Origin: Beta vulgaris subsp. vulgaris
Lineage: Eukaryota; Streptophyta; Magnoliopsida; Caryophyllales; Amaranthaceae
Length of the DNA stretch: 64,000 nucleotides
Assembly: GCF_026745355.1 (NCBI RefSeq)
Contig: NC_079206.1
Span: 43,593,342 to 43,657,341, forward strand
Direction: 5' to 3'
Position numbers and translations under genes: made by a program. This document shows positions 1 to 12,026 of the stretch, piece after piece; the stretch's first letter is position 1, and each line of letters opens with the position of its first letter. Below the pieces are notes generated by a model. It was not told the origin of the DNA. It did not search any database and saw only the letters and a list, made by a program, of their open reading frames with translations.

Positions 1-1
1 T

Positions 2-223
2 ATGGTTGAGATTCTAAAGGTGAAAGGAGGTAATAATTACAAGAACCCTCATCATGGAAAAGCAAGATTAGAAAAGTTGGGTCTTCTCCCCAAAAATGTC
101 CAATTTGATCAAGTTATTGTGGATGAAGCTATGCAATATTAATATCTGAATGATAAGTTACCAAATCAAATTGAAGAACTTGAGTACTTTGACAATGAGG
201 GGGTTATTGATGAAGAGAAGTGA
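2..223 (+). pseudogene. Mariner-like transposase, C-terminal fragment
   Basis: The reading frame enters from the window edge and encodes a C-terminal peptide with the segments KVKGGNNYKNPH and LEKLGLLP, ending in DEAMQY. This pattern resembles the C-terminus of plant mariner-like (MLE) transposases, which cut and paste TA-flanked elements. An in-frame TAA lies at 140-142, and the same frame then continues as YLNDKLPNQIEELEYFDNEG to a TGA at 221-223. The stop therefore looks like a small insertion in a once longer end. Everything upstream is outside the window. No terminal inverted repeat is visible downstream. The family call rests on recalled pattern only. Confidence 0.45.
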
Positions 224-1518
224 ATGGTATGTTTGCATTTTTGTGAAGAAAACAGTTTTTTGGAAGAAGATCAAAGTGGGTGAATTTTGGATGCAAGTTT
301 TTGAAAAGCAATTTATGGTTATATATATTGTTTGAAAGATTTTTTTTTTTGTAAATACATAGTCATCACATTGAAGTAGGAAGTTTTGTTAAACTGCAAA
401 CCAAACCTAAGCTTTGTAAATGTAGTGGAATGTAGGTTTCTAAATGTAGTTTATATGAATCATTATGCTTATTCTATTTTCAGTTATGTTTCTTATTGAC
501 ATCATTTTAATTGTTTCTTTAAGTTTTAGGGACTGAGGCATGTATGAAGTAGCAAAGAACCACATTCACAATCAATCATGTTAAGACATCATTTGACCTT
601 CTAAAATCCATCTGGGAAACTTTTAACTTATGAAGGAGATCAATTCATTCACATCTGAATGCACAATGCCGAGCAAATCATTGACTCACTTCAAGTTATT
701 GGTGAGTCCTTCATCATATGGATTAGGGAGTGATTTAAAAAAAAATGGGGGACTCAATATAGAACAACAACAAACCAATGAACAACAAAAGTGCTTTCTC
801 TATTCATAACTCATCATTCATCAAATTGACATCACCCTTAAACTCTAAGTCAAGCTCAACAAAACCCATAATCAACCAAAACAACCAACAGCTTCCAACA
901 ACACAAGCATCCAACCAATATATCCAACATCTTGCAACAACACAAAAGCATCCAACCAATGTATCAGAATCATAAGGACTCATACTTCAACATAATCCAA
1001 GCTTATCCAACACAAACCCAAAGATTGAACATCACCAACAGAAAAGATTGAAAATCAACAAAAGATTGAACATCACCAACAGAAGCAGAAAATCCATAAG
1101 CATTAAAACAGAAGAACGGAAGCGGAATAGGTAATAACCATCAAAATAGAAAAATAGAACAGAAAAATCATCAGAAACCAGCCTAATCCAACATAATCCA
1201 AGCTTACCCAACACAAACCAACAGCATAAAAACAATGAGAAGCCAAATATTGCCATGCAAAAACATCGAATAAAATAAAGATAACAAAGGGACAATTGTC
1301 AAACCTCCCTTACAATAATTTTTTGTTAAATTCACCACCACCAATCACTATCCCCCTCCTCTTTGAACCAGATTTGAGGTAGGATTTTCTCCCACTTCCA
1401 CCACTTTCCATAAAAGAACCCACCTTAGCCTTTCCTTTTTCAGCTATATGAATAGTTATTCATCTCAGACTCCATTCAAGGAAGAGCACTAATAGTAATG
1501 CGTTCAGAACTAGGGTTT
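224..1518. other. Intergenic, low-complexity DNA
   Basis: No supportable gene. About 730-1290 is strongly A/C-rich, with short imperfect repeats built on AAAGATTGAACATCACCAAC (near 1020-1085). Short open frames in this interval are a by-product of the base bias. The stretch 1300-1518 is the 3' flank of the minus-strand pseudogene that follows. Confidence 0.6.
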
Positions 1519-1893
1519 TTAGAGACAGAGAGTGGGGGTTTCATGGGAGTTTTGAAAATAACTTTTTTGTTTTACTTCTTCATCCGAACTCACCAGATCT
1601 ATCACTTCATCTTTCACAATTTCATCTTCTTCAGATGATGAGGACTCAGTTGGTAAATCATCAGGAAACCAAGGTTCCTTCATGTCCTTGATAGCATTAA
1701 GAACAACACCCAAAGCTTTGCAACCTTGCGAACCCATACACTTCTTAGCATCCCCTGATTCGTGAAGCCCACGGGGCTAAGGAGATCCATTTTTAATAGA
1801 TTTCATGACGTCATAGATGAACATCGCCTCTCCCTCATCCGAAGTTCCAAAGTGTGCATCAATCAAAGGTTCCAAATCGATATCCAAAACCAT
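1519..1893 (-). pseudogene. Short acidic protein, one in-frame stop
   Basis: Not recognised. Read on the minus strand from the ATG at 1893-1891, the frame gives MVLDIDLEPLIDAHFGTSDE and continues to KSIKNGSP, then meets TAG (plus 1777-1779). It then stays open without a shift through KCMGSQGCKALGVVLNAIKD and a Ser/Asp/Glu-rich tail (ESSSSEEDE, LVSSDEEV) to TAA. Without the TAG it would be a 124-residue soluble acidic protein with no signal peptide or membrane segment. A TATA box and pyrimidine-rich leader lie upstream at the right spacing, so this was probably a transcribed unit. It could be the first exon of a larger gene or transposon protein. The single nonsense codon argues for recent loss. 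Confidence 0.45.
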
Positions 1894-2010
1894 CTCTAAA
1901 TGAGGGTGTTGTGAAATTTCAAAGAACAGAGATAAAAACGAAGAAGAGGAGAGAGATAGCGAAGTTCTGAAGACTTCGTGTTTAAGGAGAGAGAGTAGAT
2001 CTCGAAAAAT

Positions 2011-2022
2011 CGATATATATAG
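2011..2022 (-). promoter_or_regulatory. TATA box of the 1519-1893 unit
   Basis: On the minus strand the sequence reads CCTATATATATCG, about 120 bases upstream of the ATG at 1893. It is followed by a CT-rich leader typical of plant 5' UTRs. Confidence 0.5.
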
Positions 2023-2061
2023 GGGTAGGATCGCTGAAAATAGCTCTTAGTCTGAAAACTG

Positions 2062-2345
2062 AAAACAAGGGTAACTTTTACCACTTTTTGGGTAACTTTA
2101 TATACTTTAGGGGTAACTTTTGCCTGTTTTAGGGTAACTTTATTATATTAAGGATAACTTTATATATTTCAAGGGCAACTTTATATATTATAAGGGTACC
2201 TTTTAGTACGTTTAGGATAACTTTATTATGTCATAATTAATTTTCATCTTTCTAGGGTAACTTTGAGTATTATAAGCATAACTTTGAGTATTATAAGGGT
2301 AACTTAACTAAGTGTAACTTTTAACTAATAGCATTACAGTAACTT
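2062..2345. repeat. Degenerate GGGTAACTTT repeat cluster
   Basis: About a dozen copies of (A)GGGTAACTTT with small changes, spaced roughly 20-30 bases apart, all in the same orientation. The spacers are AT-rich (TATATA, TTATTA). The cluster lies directly upstream of the TATA box of the minus-strand pseudogene. It could be a degenerated minisatellite or subterminal repeats of an unseen DNA transposon. Confidence 0.6.
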
Positions 2346-2351
2346 ATAAGT

Positions 2352-2510
2352 CTTGATATTTTACCCCAACCTTCTTCAACTTTCATCTTCTCAACCTTTG
2401 ATATTTCCCCAATCTTCTTCTTCAACTTTCATCTTCTTCAACCTTTGATATTTTCCCCAACCTTCTTCTTCAACTTTCATCTTCTTCAACCTTCTCTTTC
2501 TTTCTCAACT
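2352..2510. repeat. Tandem repeat, about 50 bp unit, CT-rich
   Basis: About three tandem copies of a unit containing CCCCAACCTTCTTCTTCAAC and TTTCATCTTCTTCAACC, joined by TTTGATATTTT. It is strongly pyrimidine-rich on the plus strand. It lies just upstream of the CACTA insertion site and may be part of the leader/promoter of the broken gene whose coding fragment resumes at about 39475. Confidence 0.6.
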
Positions 2511-2649
2511 CTCATAATCAGAAATCTGGACACCAAAAATCCATCGATATAGATAGTAATCGAGTTCATCGAATCAAGGCATCATATAATACTGTGTTCG
2601 ATTTATGCCCCGAAAATTAGGGATTGGTGCTTCATCACTACAACAAACA

Positions 2650-3082
2650 GCTTCAAAGAGGGCAATTAAAATTGCCCTCTTTGATACAAAATTTGCCTTC
2701 ATAGGCTACGAGGACAATTTTAAAATTGCCCTTCGGTTGCCCTTTTAGCCCCGTTGTATTAGGTTTCAAGGGCAAAACTCATGTTTTTGCCCTCTTTGAT
2801 CCAATAATAAAAGGGCGAAAATTTTTGCCCTCTTTGATTCATCAACTAAGGCAAATAAAGTTGCCCTCTATGATCATCAGAAAGGGCAATACTTTTGCCC
2901 TCTTTGCTCAAAAATAAGGAAGACAAACACAATTGTCTTATTTGGTCTACAACAAACATGGCAAAATAAGATATTGCTTTGTTTGTACTTCATCAAGTGG
3001 GGCAAAGATTAGATATTGCCTTCTTTGTACTTTATAAAGCAGGGCAAAAATAAGATATTGCCCTCTTTTTACTTTGTCAAGC
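2650..3082. repeat. CACTA left subterminal repeats
   Basis: Many copies, in both orientations, of AGAGGGCAA with A/T-rich tails (TTTTGCCCTCTTTGAT). The first two form an inverted pair around 2655-2685. Such arrays are known binding sites for the CACTA protein TnpA. They become degenerate toward 3080. Confidence 0.8.
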
Positions 3083-4941
3083 CCTGCTAGTCATCCATTA
3101 ACATGATAGAAGTTGAGAAAATTCGCAATTGCTAAAAGTGTAGGGAAGCGCGTAACATTAACACCAGATATCACGTAATGCACCTTGCAATTTCTGAAAT
3201 ACCACATGTCTCAATAATAAGAACACAGTCTGATGTATCTACAATACCAGATCACTATTTGACACAAATGCTTTAAAATTTTCAATAGAACACAAATATT
3301 CATAAACCCCACAGAAGAAAATTGTAAATACAAATACTTGGCAATTCATTTTGGACCACAAAAACATAAAAAGTTTGCACTTAATTGCAATCTGATCCTC
3401 TAACATGTATCAATGCCCAACATGAGTATATGAGCCTGCGTATCAATCCATTGGACTTCAGAAACCATCTGCAGATAAAATACTTGTCAGTCTGCTATTT
3501 TTTTTTTACAGGATGAGTCATCAAATGTTATTGAAGTCATTACAACTAGTCTAGAAATACTAGTGAGCTAGCGACCTATACTAAAGGAGTATTAAAAAAA
3601 AGTTATAATCCTGATTTTGTAAACAACACTACCTAGCTTAGTATAGTTCATCATTTCTACTAACACTTGTAATATTTTCGTCAACTGAAACTAATAGTTT
3701 CTTCGCAAATAGACAGGAAAAGGCATATAATAAATGTATGTAATATAACATAAAGCTCAGTTAGTATGTCATGCTTCATTATCTATGCAATGACAAATCC
3801 AGTGAACACCACCTACACTTATAGAGTTATCTTCCTATAGGAAGTACAAAAGGAACTACCATACAGTAAATTCATATTTTCTTAGAGAAAAAAACACTAA
3901 AAAAAAATTGATCATGACATTACCAAAAACTAAACAATTACAAAAAAAGAGGAACCATGATTCTCAGCTGCTCGGGCAATAGAACTTGTAGGCAGTTTCT
4001 TCAACGACATCATAGGAAGAAGCATAAGTAATTCAATCAATTTTCGAAACCATATGACATAAATTACTGATACTACCTAACACAATGAGCCATTTTTCTG
4101 GTTTTAGACAGTTTGCACCAAATTCATAGAAACACATACAAATAAGCTAAGAATGAAGCAACTACCTCACAACAATGTCATCATATTTTAAACCAAAACA
4201 TACTAGGAAACTAATGACATTACTAAAGAGAGAGGACTTATAGCTTCTTTCCTTCAAGCAAAGTATCATGCAAAGAATTGAGGGCTTCCATAGCAGACTC
4301 TTCTTGTTCAAATTGAACACCACCTACATTCTCAAGAAGGATGAAGTATGCTGGAAGCTGCAGCCTGCAGACAACTTTAATTTATTGGACACATTTCTTG
4401 GCCCCTTGCAAGTTGCAACACGAGTGACAGCATAGTACCAGTCCACCAACAAAGTTAGCTGCTACTCCATAAGTGTTTCCACACTCCCAGACAGACCCAC
4501 ATTTGGTAAGAGTACTTCTCCTATTTATTAGAAAGTTACCATTTATGGAGATCCAATGCTTCATTCACAAATATCATAATAAGTATGCCATAAGCTTAAC
4601 TTTACCATCAAAATTAAAACCAATACTGCAATATAATAAGTAATTATATAAGTTTTTTATGTGGAGGAGTTGATTATCAGACAAGCCTTATTATGTCACA
4701 TGTAGGCAGTTGAGCTTAGCTCCTGCAACATTCACCGTCATTTTCAGTAGAGGAGAGAATTACCCATAGAACTTACGGTGCAACCTCCATATCCCCAAGA
4801 CTCAACTCAATGCTAAGAATCTAACCCCATCTACTGTCTAACATACAAGGACAAGTCCATACATGATACATCTAATAATTTTGCCAATAAAGTAATAGCT
4901 TTAGGACATTTCATTTCTTATAGGAGGAAGGGAAGCCCAGA
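3083..4941. other. CACTA interior, left of the Copia
   Basis: AT-rich sequence with intron-like character on the minus strand. The only coding signal I can support is the terminal exon at 4238-4364. An open frame at 4382-4564 (minus) lies next to it but has no recognised relatives and no splice logic that I can confirm. Confidence 0.45.
4238..4364 (-). pseudogene. Putative last exon of the CACTA-borne gene
   Basis: On the minus strand a CTGCAG acceptor is followed by an open frame ending in TAA (plus 4238-4240). The peptide contains VQFEQEESAMEAL followed by LLEGKKL. That spacing recalls the last strand-helix-strand of an RRM RNA-binding domain, but at 41 residues the match is weak. It lies downstream, in the minus direction, of the exons at 35021-35102 and 34705-34847, so it may be the 3' end of the same gene, now split by the Copia. 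It could also be chance. Confidence 0.25.
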
Positions 4942-6442
4942 TGTTGACCCTTGAGTATTGAAGATGACCTAACCACAAAAGACATAGTATATTTTATTTA
5001 TGTTGTTGCAAGGTAATTCATGCTCGAGCTAAGAGAATACTTGATTGAAGATTAAACGGATAATTAATCAAGATCGAAGTAAAGATGTTCAAGAGATGAA
5101 GAATCAAGCATGGAATGAAGATTAGAATACATTAGGTGTATTTATTATCTTCATTGTTAAGGTTGAGTAAAAGCTTAATTAAGTTCGTGGTGAATTCTCA
5201 AAGGAACTTGGTTCTGTTCCCATAAAGGAACAGACCTGGCACTATAGGAACAAGGTTAGGGAACAAGACTTAAAACTGATTTAGGAACTCCTAAGAGTCT
5301 CTAATGTTGTGCGCCTAATTAATTGGCCCAATATGTTGTTAGAGTTTTTAGGGTTTTTACTAAGATCCACTATTTTAGGAATTAGTTTAAGTTTGTTAGG
5401 AAAAGATTTTAAAAAGATTTTCTGATTTTAATTTAACGTTTTCAAAATCTTATATTTTATCTTTTATATTTTATTTAAAAGATTTATTTTCAAAAATAAT
5501 ATTTTCCGGTTTTTAAATGTTTCGGTTTTTATAATATAAAATTTTTTCGTTTTATAAAGATTTTAAAAAGATATTTTTCCTAAAAACTAGCTAAAGTATT
5601 ATTATTTATTTCCTAAAACTGATTACACGCCTAAAGTTACTGCTACACGTTTTATGTAGTTAGTGGATTTAGTGGCTTAAGTTAATTATCCTCCAAGTAT
5701 TTAATTAATTAAATGATTTAATTATTCTCCAAGTTTTGAAAACCACGTATATGTTACTGCTTCTATGAAGTGAAGTAGTGGATTAGTGGATGTTACTGAC
5801 ATGGAATATTAATTTAATTTATTTAATTAATTAATTAAAATCATGGAGACATGTGATAATGGTTAAGTTAGTGGAGAACATGTCTTGTCTTAATTGTCTA
5901 TAAATAGGCGCCTAATTCATTTGAAAAAATGTGTCTGACTTAGTTAATTTGTCTTAAGTTATCTAAAGTGTCAGTGCCTTTTCCTTAAGAGAATTCATAC
6001 TTACATTAATCGAGTTTATTACTCTTCCATTGTTTTACAAAGTGTATTTTTGAGAAAAGGGTTTGAGTGAACTCTTGTAAGTGTGAGAAAGCTTTGAGTG
6101 AAGCAAGAGAAAAAGAAAGAGAAAGGAACTTCGAGTGAAGTTTGAGAGGAACGTCAGTTGTGGGAACTGTGTTGGGAACTTGAGTTGAGTGACTTAAGTT
6201 GAGAATCGAGAGAAAAGTAATAGGTTGTAATCAGAGTTGTTTTGGCCTATTATAGTGGAAAGTTGTTTAAAATCCCTTGTGGTCGAGGTTGTTTCTTCCT
6301 ACTAGGCCTAGGAAGTTTTTCCTCGTAAAATCTCTCGTGTTCCCATTGTTTGTTCCCAAGTTTACTTTTAATTCCGCAAAAAGTATAGCTTATTCTCTCA
6401 CTATAATTCACCCCCCTCTTATAGTGCTCATATTATACAACA
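4942..6442 (+). repeat. Copia 5' LTR
   Basis: 1,501 bp, TGTTGA...CAACA, with 5-bp inverted ends. It begins directly after the CCAGA duplication and ends two bases before the primer binding site. The same family recurs as the 3' LTR and as the solo LTR at 42473. Confidence 0.92.
5898..5907 (+). promoter_or_regulatory. LTR TATA box
   Basis: CTATAAATAG within the LTR, conserved at the equivalent place in the 3' LTR (34081-34090) and, as CTATAAATAT, in the solo LTR (43449-43458). It is the likely retroelement promoter. Confidence 0.6.
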
Positions 6443-6444
6443 AT

Positions 6445-6456
6445 TGGTATCAGAGC
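6445..6456 (+). promoter_or_regulatory. Primer binding site (initiator tRNA-Met)
   Basis: TGGTATCAGAGC, complementary to the 3' end of plant initiator tRNA-Met. It lies two bases after the LTR end, which fixes the LTR boundary and the plus orientation. Confidence 0.92.
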
Positions 6457-6506
6457 GGGAACTCTAATATTCAGGAAACCCTGTTGAGTTCAAGATCTTG
6501 AAAAAT

Positions 6507-8325
6507 ATGAATACTAGAGAGAAACTGGAAGAAGGGTACTCTACGCAGAGGCCACCAATGTTCAATGGTAAGTTTTACACTTACTGGAAGAACAGAATGG
6601 AGATCTTTATCAAAGCCGACAATTACCAGGTATGGAGAGTCATAGAGGTAGGTGATTTTGAAGTCACTACCACTAATGACAAGAATGAGGTAATTCCTAA
6701 ATCTATATCTGATTTTGATAAAGCTGATTTCGAAAAGATGGAAATTAATGCTCTTGCTATAAAACTGCTTCATTGTGGTCTTGGACCTCATGAACACAAT
6801 CGTGTCATGGGATGAAAAACCGCAAAACAAATTTGGGATCTTCTTGAAGTCACTCATGAAGGTACGAGTGAAGTTAAGAGATCAAAAATAGATCTTTTGA
6901 TGAACCAATATGAACTTTTTCAAATGAAATCAAAAGAGTCTATCCAAGACATGTTTACACGCTTTACTAATATTATTAATGAGCTAACATCTCTTGGAAA
7001 GTGATTACATCTGAGGAACAGGTACGAAAGGTCCTAAGGAGCCTTCCTAGGGATCGTTGGATGGCTAAGGTAACTGCCTTACAGGAAACTAAGGACTTTA
7101 CTAAGTTCAATTTGGAACAACTTGCTGGTTCCCTTATGACTCATGAGTTGCAATTGGACAATGAGAATGGAGACATGTCCAAGCAAAAATCGATTGCCTT
7201 AAAAGCTGATGAAAAGGAAGACTCAGAAACTGATGAAGAAGAATCGCTCTCATGGTCCGAAAATTCAAAAGAATGTTTAGGAACATGAAGAATGAGATTA
7301 CAAAGGTAAGAATAAGAAATATTCTAACAAACTTGTTTGTCATAAGTGTGGCAGTTCTGAGCACTTCATCAAGGATTGTCCCCAATGGGAAAAAGGCAAA
7401 GGAAGGAACGAAGCAGAGATAGGAACAAGGAATACAAAATCCTATACTCGATCTGACATGAAGAAAGCTATGGTTGCTGCATGGGGAGACTCTGACTCGA
7501 AGAAGAAGATGATCCTCAACCAAATGAGGAGACTGCAAACTTCTGTCTTATGGCTCTTGACAATTCCGAATCTGATGAAGAGATTGAATCTCTTGAGGCA
7601 AGTCTAGACACCATCAAAACTCGTCTTAATTCTTTAAGTAAAGAAAAATTATTTGAGTTTATTGTTGACGCTGTAAATGATTGCAAAGATGAGACCATTA
7701 AACTAAAACAATGTCAACATGCTTTAAGAGTTGCAAAGGAACATACCTCTTGGCTTAAAAGTGTTCAATTGATATTGAGAAAAGATTTTTCGATTGTTTG
7801 ACAAAAATCTTAAATTAAAAGAGGATTTCGAAAATCTTAAAAATGAGAACTACTTGTTAAGTCTTGAGTTACACAACTAAAAGAGTTTGTTCCTGAAGTA
7901 AGTTCATTTGACATTAAGTCAGTTCCCTTGCAAAGTTTCAAATCTGAAATAAACGAATTAAAAATCATGTTTCATTTTTGGAAATTGAAAATAATGAACT
8001 TGTAGGGGAACTGCACCAAATGAGAAATGAAAAGAAAATGCTACCTATTCCAAACTGGATTAAGAACCCTCAAACAAAACGAACTGAAGGTCTTGGTTTT
8101 AATCACAAAAAGAAATTTGAAAAACCTAAAAAGAGAGTTGATTTACCAAGTGATAAAGTTTGTATGTTTTGTGGGAACACTGGTCATTTTAGGAACTCTT
8201 GTCCTAAAAGACTTGGTCGCATTAATGAGAACTTGGAAACAAGTAGAGTAATTTGGAAAAAGAAATCTATTGTTCCTGAAGGAAAGGAACCCAAGAAAGA
8301 TTGGGTTCCTAACTCTAACAATTAG
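6507..8325 (+). pseudogene. gag: Copia gag (capsid/nucleocapsid)
   Basis: Starts at MNTREKLEEG. The N-terminal region (PPMFNGKFYTYWKNRMEIFI) is the DUF4219/UBN2-type gag domain of Copia elements. Two zinc knuckles follow: CHKCGSSEHFIKDC at about 7339-7380 and CMFCGNTGHFRNSC at about 8161-8202, both CX2CX4HX4C. It ends KKDWVPNSNN-stop at 8323-8325. It is broken by a TGA at 6813-6815, a shift near 7003, a further stop near 7286, shifts around 7500-7560 and 7800-7980, and others. Acidic (DEEES) and long coiled-coil-like stretches (7550-8030) fit the long SIRE gag. It would assemble the cytoplasmic particle. Confidence 0.85.
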
Positions 8326-11300
8326 TTTTCTTGCAGGTTGGAGTGAGGGGGAACAACACATGGTACCTAGACAGTGGTTGTTCTAAGCATATGACTGGAG
8401 ATAAATCAAGATTTCTCTCACTCTCAGCCTATAATGGTGGAAGTGTGACTTTTGGTGACAACAAGAAAGGTAACATAGTTGCCATGGGCAAAGTTGGTAA
8501 GTCATCGTCACATTCCATAGATAATGTTTTCCTAGTTGATGGATTAAAGCATAACTTGTTGAGTATTTCCCAATTCTGTGATAAGGGAACTGTGTGAAGT
8601 TTAATAGTGAAAAATGTTTATTGTCAACAATAGCACAAAGGATATCATTTTGGAAGGAACAAGGAAAGGGAACACATATGTTGTGGATCTCAACCTTGTT
8701 CCCAAAAACAAATTCACATGCCTTAGTGTTATTGATGATGATTCATTTTAATGGCACAAGCGTCTAGGTCATGCTAGCTTTTCTTGCTTGACAAACTGCG
8801 TTCTAAAGAACTAGTTTTAGGTTTACCCTCTCTAAGTTTCATTTAGATCATGTTGTGATGCATGCGCAAAAGGTAAGCATGTTAGGTCCTCTTTCAAGTC
8901 CAAGAATGTGGTAAGTACCACAAGACCTTTAGAGTTAATCATATGGATTTATGTGGACCTATGAGGATACAAAGTAGGAGTGGAAAGAAATATGTGTTGT
9001 AATTGTAGATGACTTCTCTAGATTTACTTGGGTTATTTTTCTTTCTAGCAAGGACGAGACTTATGATGAGTTCCTTGTCTTTGCAAAGAAAGTTCAAAAT
9101 TTGAGTGGTCACAAATTACTACACCTTAGATCCGACCATGGTAAAGATTTGAAAATTTAAGTTCGATGACTTTAGCAGAGACAATGGTTAGATCACAATT
9201 TCTCAGCCCCTAGAACACCTCAACAAAATGGTGTTGTTGAAAGGAAGAATAGAACATAGAAGAGATGGCTAGGACTATGTTGATAGCTAGTGGTCTTCCT
9301 AAAAACTTTTGGGCAGAAGCTGTGAATACTGCTTGTCATATTATAAATCGGCCATGGTAAGACCTTTATTAAATAAAACCCTATGAGCTGTATTTTGGTA
9401 AAAAGCCCAATATTACATATTTCAGAACATTTGGATGTAAATGTTTTGTTCATAATAATGGGAAACAAAATATTGGAAAATTTGATGCTAGAAGTGAAGA
9501 AGCTGTATTCTTAGGATATTCTTCTAGTAGCAAGGCTTATAGAGTGTATAATAAAAGGTCTATGTGTGTAGAAGAAAGTGTGCATGTTATTTTTGATGAA
9601 ACAGATAAATTTGATGCAAGCACACAGGTTGAAGATGACTTCGAAATAGGATTGCCAAAAGATCTAAGTCTTATTGATGAGACTTTGGAAGACGAAGTCA
9701 TGGGAACAAAGCCAAGGGAACAACATCCTGTTCCTGTTCCCAATGAGGAAGAAGAAGAACTAGTGATGATCACAGTGAATGAATCCACTATTGTTGAACC
9801 TGGTTCCCAAGTACAGGGAAATGAAGATGATCAAGGAAACCAAGTTTCCATCCAGGATTTCCAACCAAAGCCTTGGAAAACTCATCGTTCCCATCCTGTG
9901 GAACTAATAATCAGTGACATAAACAGGGAACTCAAACGAGATCTCAATTGAAAAAATTTTGTGCTTTTCATGCTTTTCTTTCTATGTTGGAACCTAGGAA
10001 TCATGAAGAAGCTCTCACTGATGCTGATTGGATCGTAGCAATGCAGGATGAACTTCATCAATTTGAAAGAAACAAAGTTTGGCACCTTGAACCTAACCTA
10101 AACATAACAAGGTTATTGGTTTGAAGTGGGTGTTTCGAAACAAATTAGATGAGTTCGGAACTATATAAGAAACAAGGCCAGGTTAGTTGTGAAAGGATAC
10201 AATCAACAGGAAGGCATTGATTATGAAGAAACTTTTGCTCCAGTTGCAAGATTGGAAGCAATTAGAATTTCATAGCTTTTGCTGCCTTCATGGGTTTTAA
10301 ATTGTATCAAATGGATGTAAAATGTGCTTTTCTAAATGGTTATCTTAATGAGGAGGTATTTGTAGAACAACCTCCAGGTTTTGAAATAAAGAATTTCCTA
10401 ATCATGTCTTTAAGCTTGACAAAGCTCTTTATGGGTTAAAGCAAGCTCCAAGAGCATGGTATGAAAGACTTTCTAAGTTCCTTCTTGAAAATGAGTTTAA
10501 AAGAGGAAAATTGGATCGAACCTTGTTTTTAAAATCAAAAGGAAAACATTTATTAGTTGTTCAAATATATGTTGATGATATTATATTTGGTGCCACTAAT
10601 GAATCTTTGTGCAAGGACTTTGCTAATCTCATGAGTAAAGAATTTGAAATGAGTATGATGGGTGAGCTCAACTTCTTCTTGGGGTTGCAAATCAAGCAAA
10701 CAGAAGAAGGAATCTACATCCATCAACAAAAGTACATAAAGGAACTATTGAAAAAGTATGGTTTGGAAGCATCCAAAGTAATCATACACCTATGGGAATT
10801 CAACCAGATTGGATGAAGATTCTATAGGAACAAGTGTGGATCAAACCAAGTATCGAGGTATGATTGGCTCATTACTATATCTAACTGCAAGTCGTCCTGA
10901 TATTGCTTTCAGTGTAGGGTTATGTGCAAGGTTTCAAGCCAATCCAAAGGAATCTCATCTCACAGCTGTGAAGAGAATCCTAAGATACCTCAAGGGAACA
11001 GATGATTTAAGCCTATTCTATTCGAGAAGTGATACCTTTGAATTAAAGGATTTGCGGATGCTGACTATGCAGGAGATCTGGTCAATAGAAGAGTACATCA
11101 GGTATGGTTCAGTTCCTTAGTCATAGTTTAGTTTCTTGGAGCACCAAGAAGCAAAACACAGTTGCTTTATCTACAGGAGGCTGAATATGTTGCAGCAGCA
11201 GCATGTTGTTCCCAAATGCTATGGATAAAACAACAACTACGTGACTATGGAATTCACTTTGAATGTGTTCCCATCTATTGTGATAATACTAGTGCTATTA

Positions 11301-11500
11301 GTATTTCTAAAGATCCCGTGCATCATTCAAGAGTCAAACACATCCATATTAGGCATCACTTTCTGAAAGATAATGTTGAAAAGGGTCTTATTAAAATGGA
11401 ATTCTGTGAGACTGAACGTCAAATTGCAGACATTTTGACAAAGCCCTTAAATAGAGATAGGTTTGAGAAATTGAGACTTGAACTTGGCTTAATCAGTTGA
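8326..11500 (+). pseudogene. pol: Copia pol: protease, integrase, RT, RNase H
   Basis: The protease region has TWYLDSGCSKHMTG (catalytic Asp in DSG) near 8360-8400 and ends in GLKHNLLSISQFCD. The integrase (about 8730-9500) keeps the DLCGPM, RSDHG and GVVERKNRT signatures that carry the D,D,E residues, but in different frames and with stops. The RT (about 10010-10800) has LKWVFRNK, LYGLKQAPRAWYERL and the catalytic YVDDIIFG at about 10567-10590. RNase H (about 11130-11500) has EAEYVAAAACC, YCDNTSAISISKDP and DILTKPL. The domain order INT-RT-RH makes it Copia. At least a dozen nonsense or frameshift changes; no functional polyprotein. Pol directly follows the gag stop codon, as in SIRE elements. 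Confidence 0.88.
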
Positions 11501-12026
11501 AATCATTGCTACAATATTCCCCTTTGTGTTAATTCTTTGGCATTATGTTTGGATGTGCATATTTGATGTTTTTATTTGCTTAAATACATCACAATCTTAT
11601 ATGATTATTTCAGTGTATAAGTAAAAATGTCTGAAAACTGCTCACCAATGTCCAATAATATTCCCCTTATTGTTCATAAGACAATTCTATGCTTTAAGTG
11701 ATGACAAAGGATTAGAAGAATTAATGAGTTCCAAAGTAGCAAAATCTCATTGTTTCCATTCATTGTTCCCAAACGCTGTTCCCAGCGTTTAAGTTTAATA
11801 TTTTTTTCTTTCAAAATTCAAAAACCAAAAATATTCTGTTCAGATTTTTTTCCTAAAAATCTGATTTTTCCTATATCTCTCAAGTTAGTTGAAGATATTT
11901 TTATTATTAGAAGATTTTTTTCTTTCAAAAACGTGTACATACACGGTTTTATTTATTCTTTATTCTCTTTCCTAAACCAAAAAAATTATTTTTTCCTTCT
12001 CATAAAACCGAAAATCTCCACAAAAC
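11501..12026 (+). other. Spacer between pol and env-like ORF
   Basis: AT-rich spacer after the RNase H stop. A 172-codon open frame from 11750 is mostly Phe/Lys/Ser and looks like a bias artefact until it meets the env-like region in another frame. No recognised motif. Confidence 0.5.
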
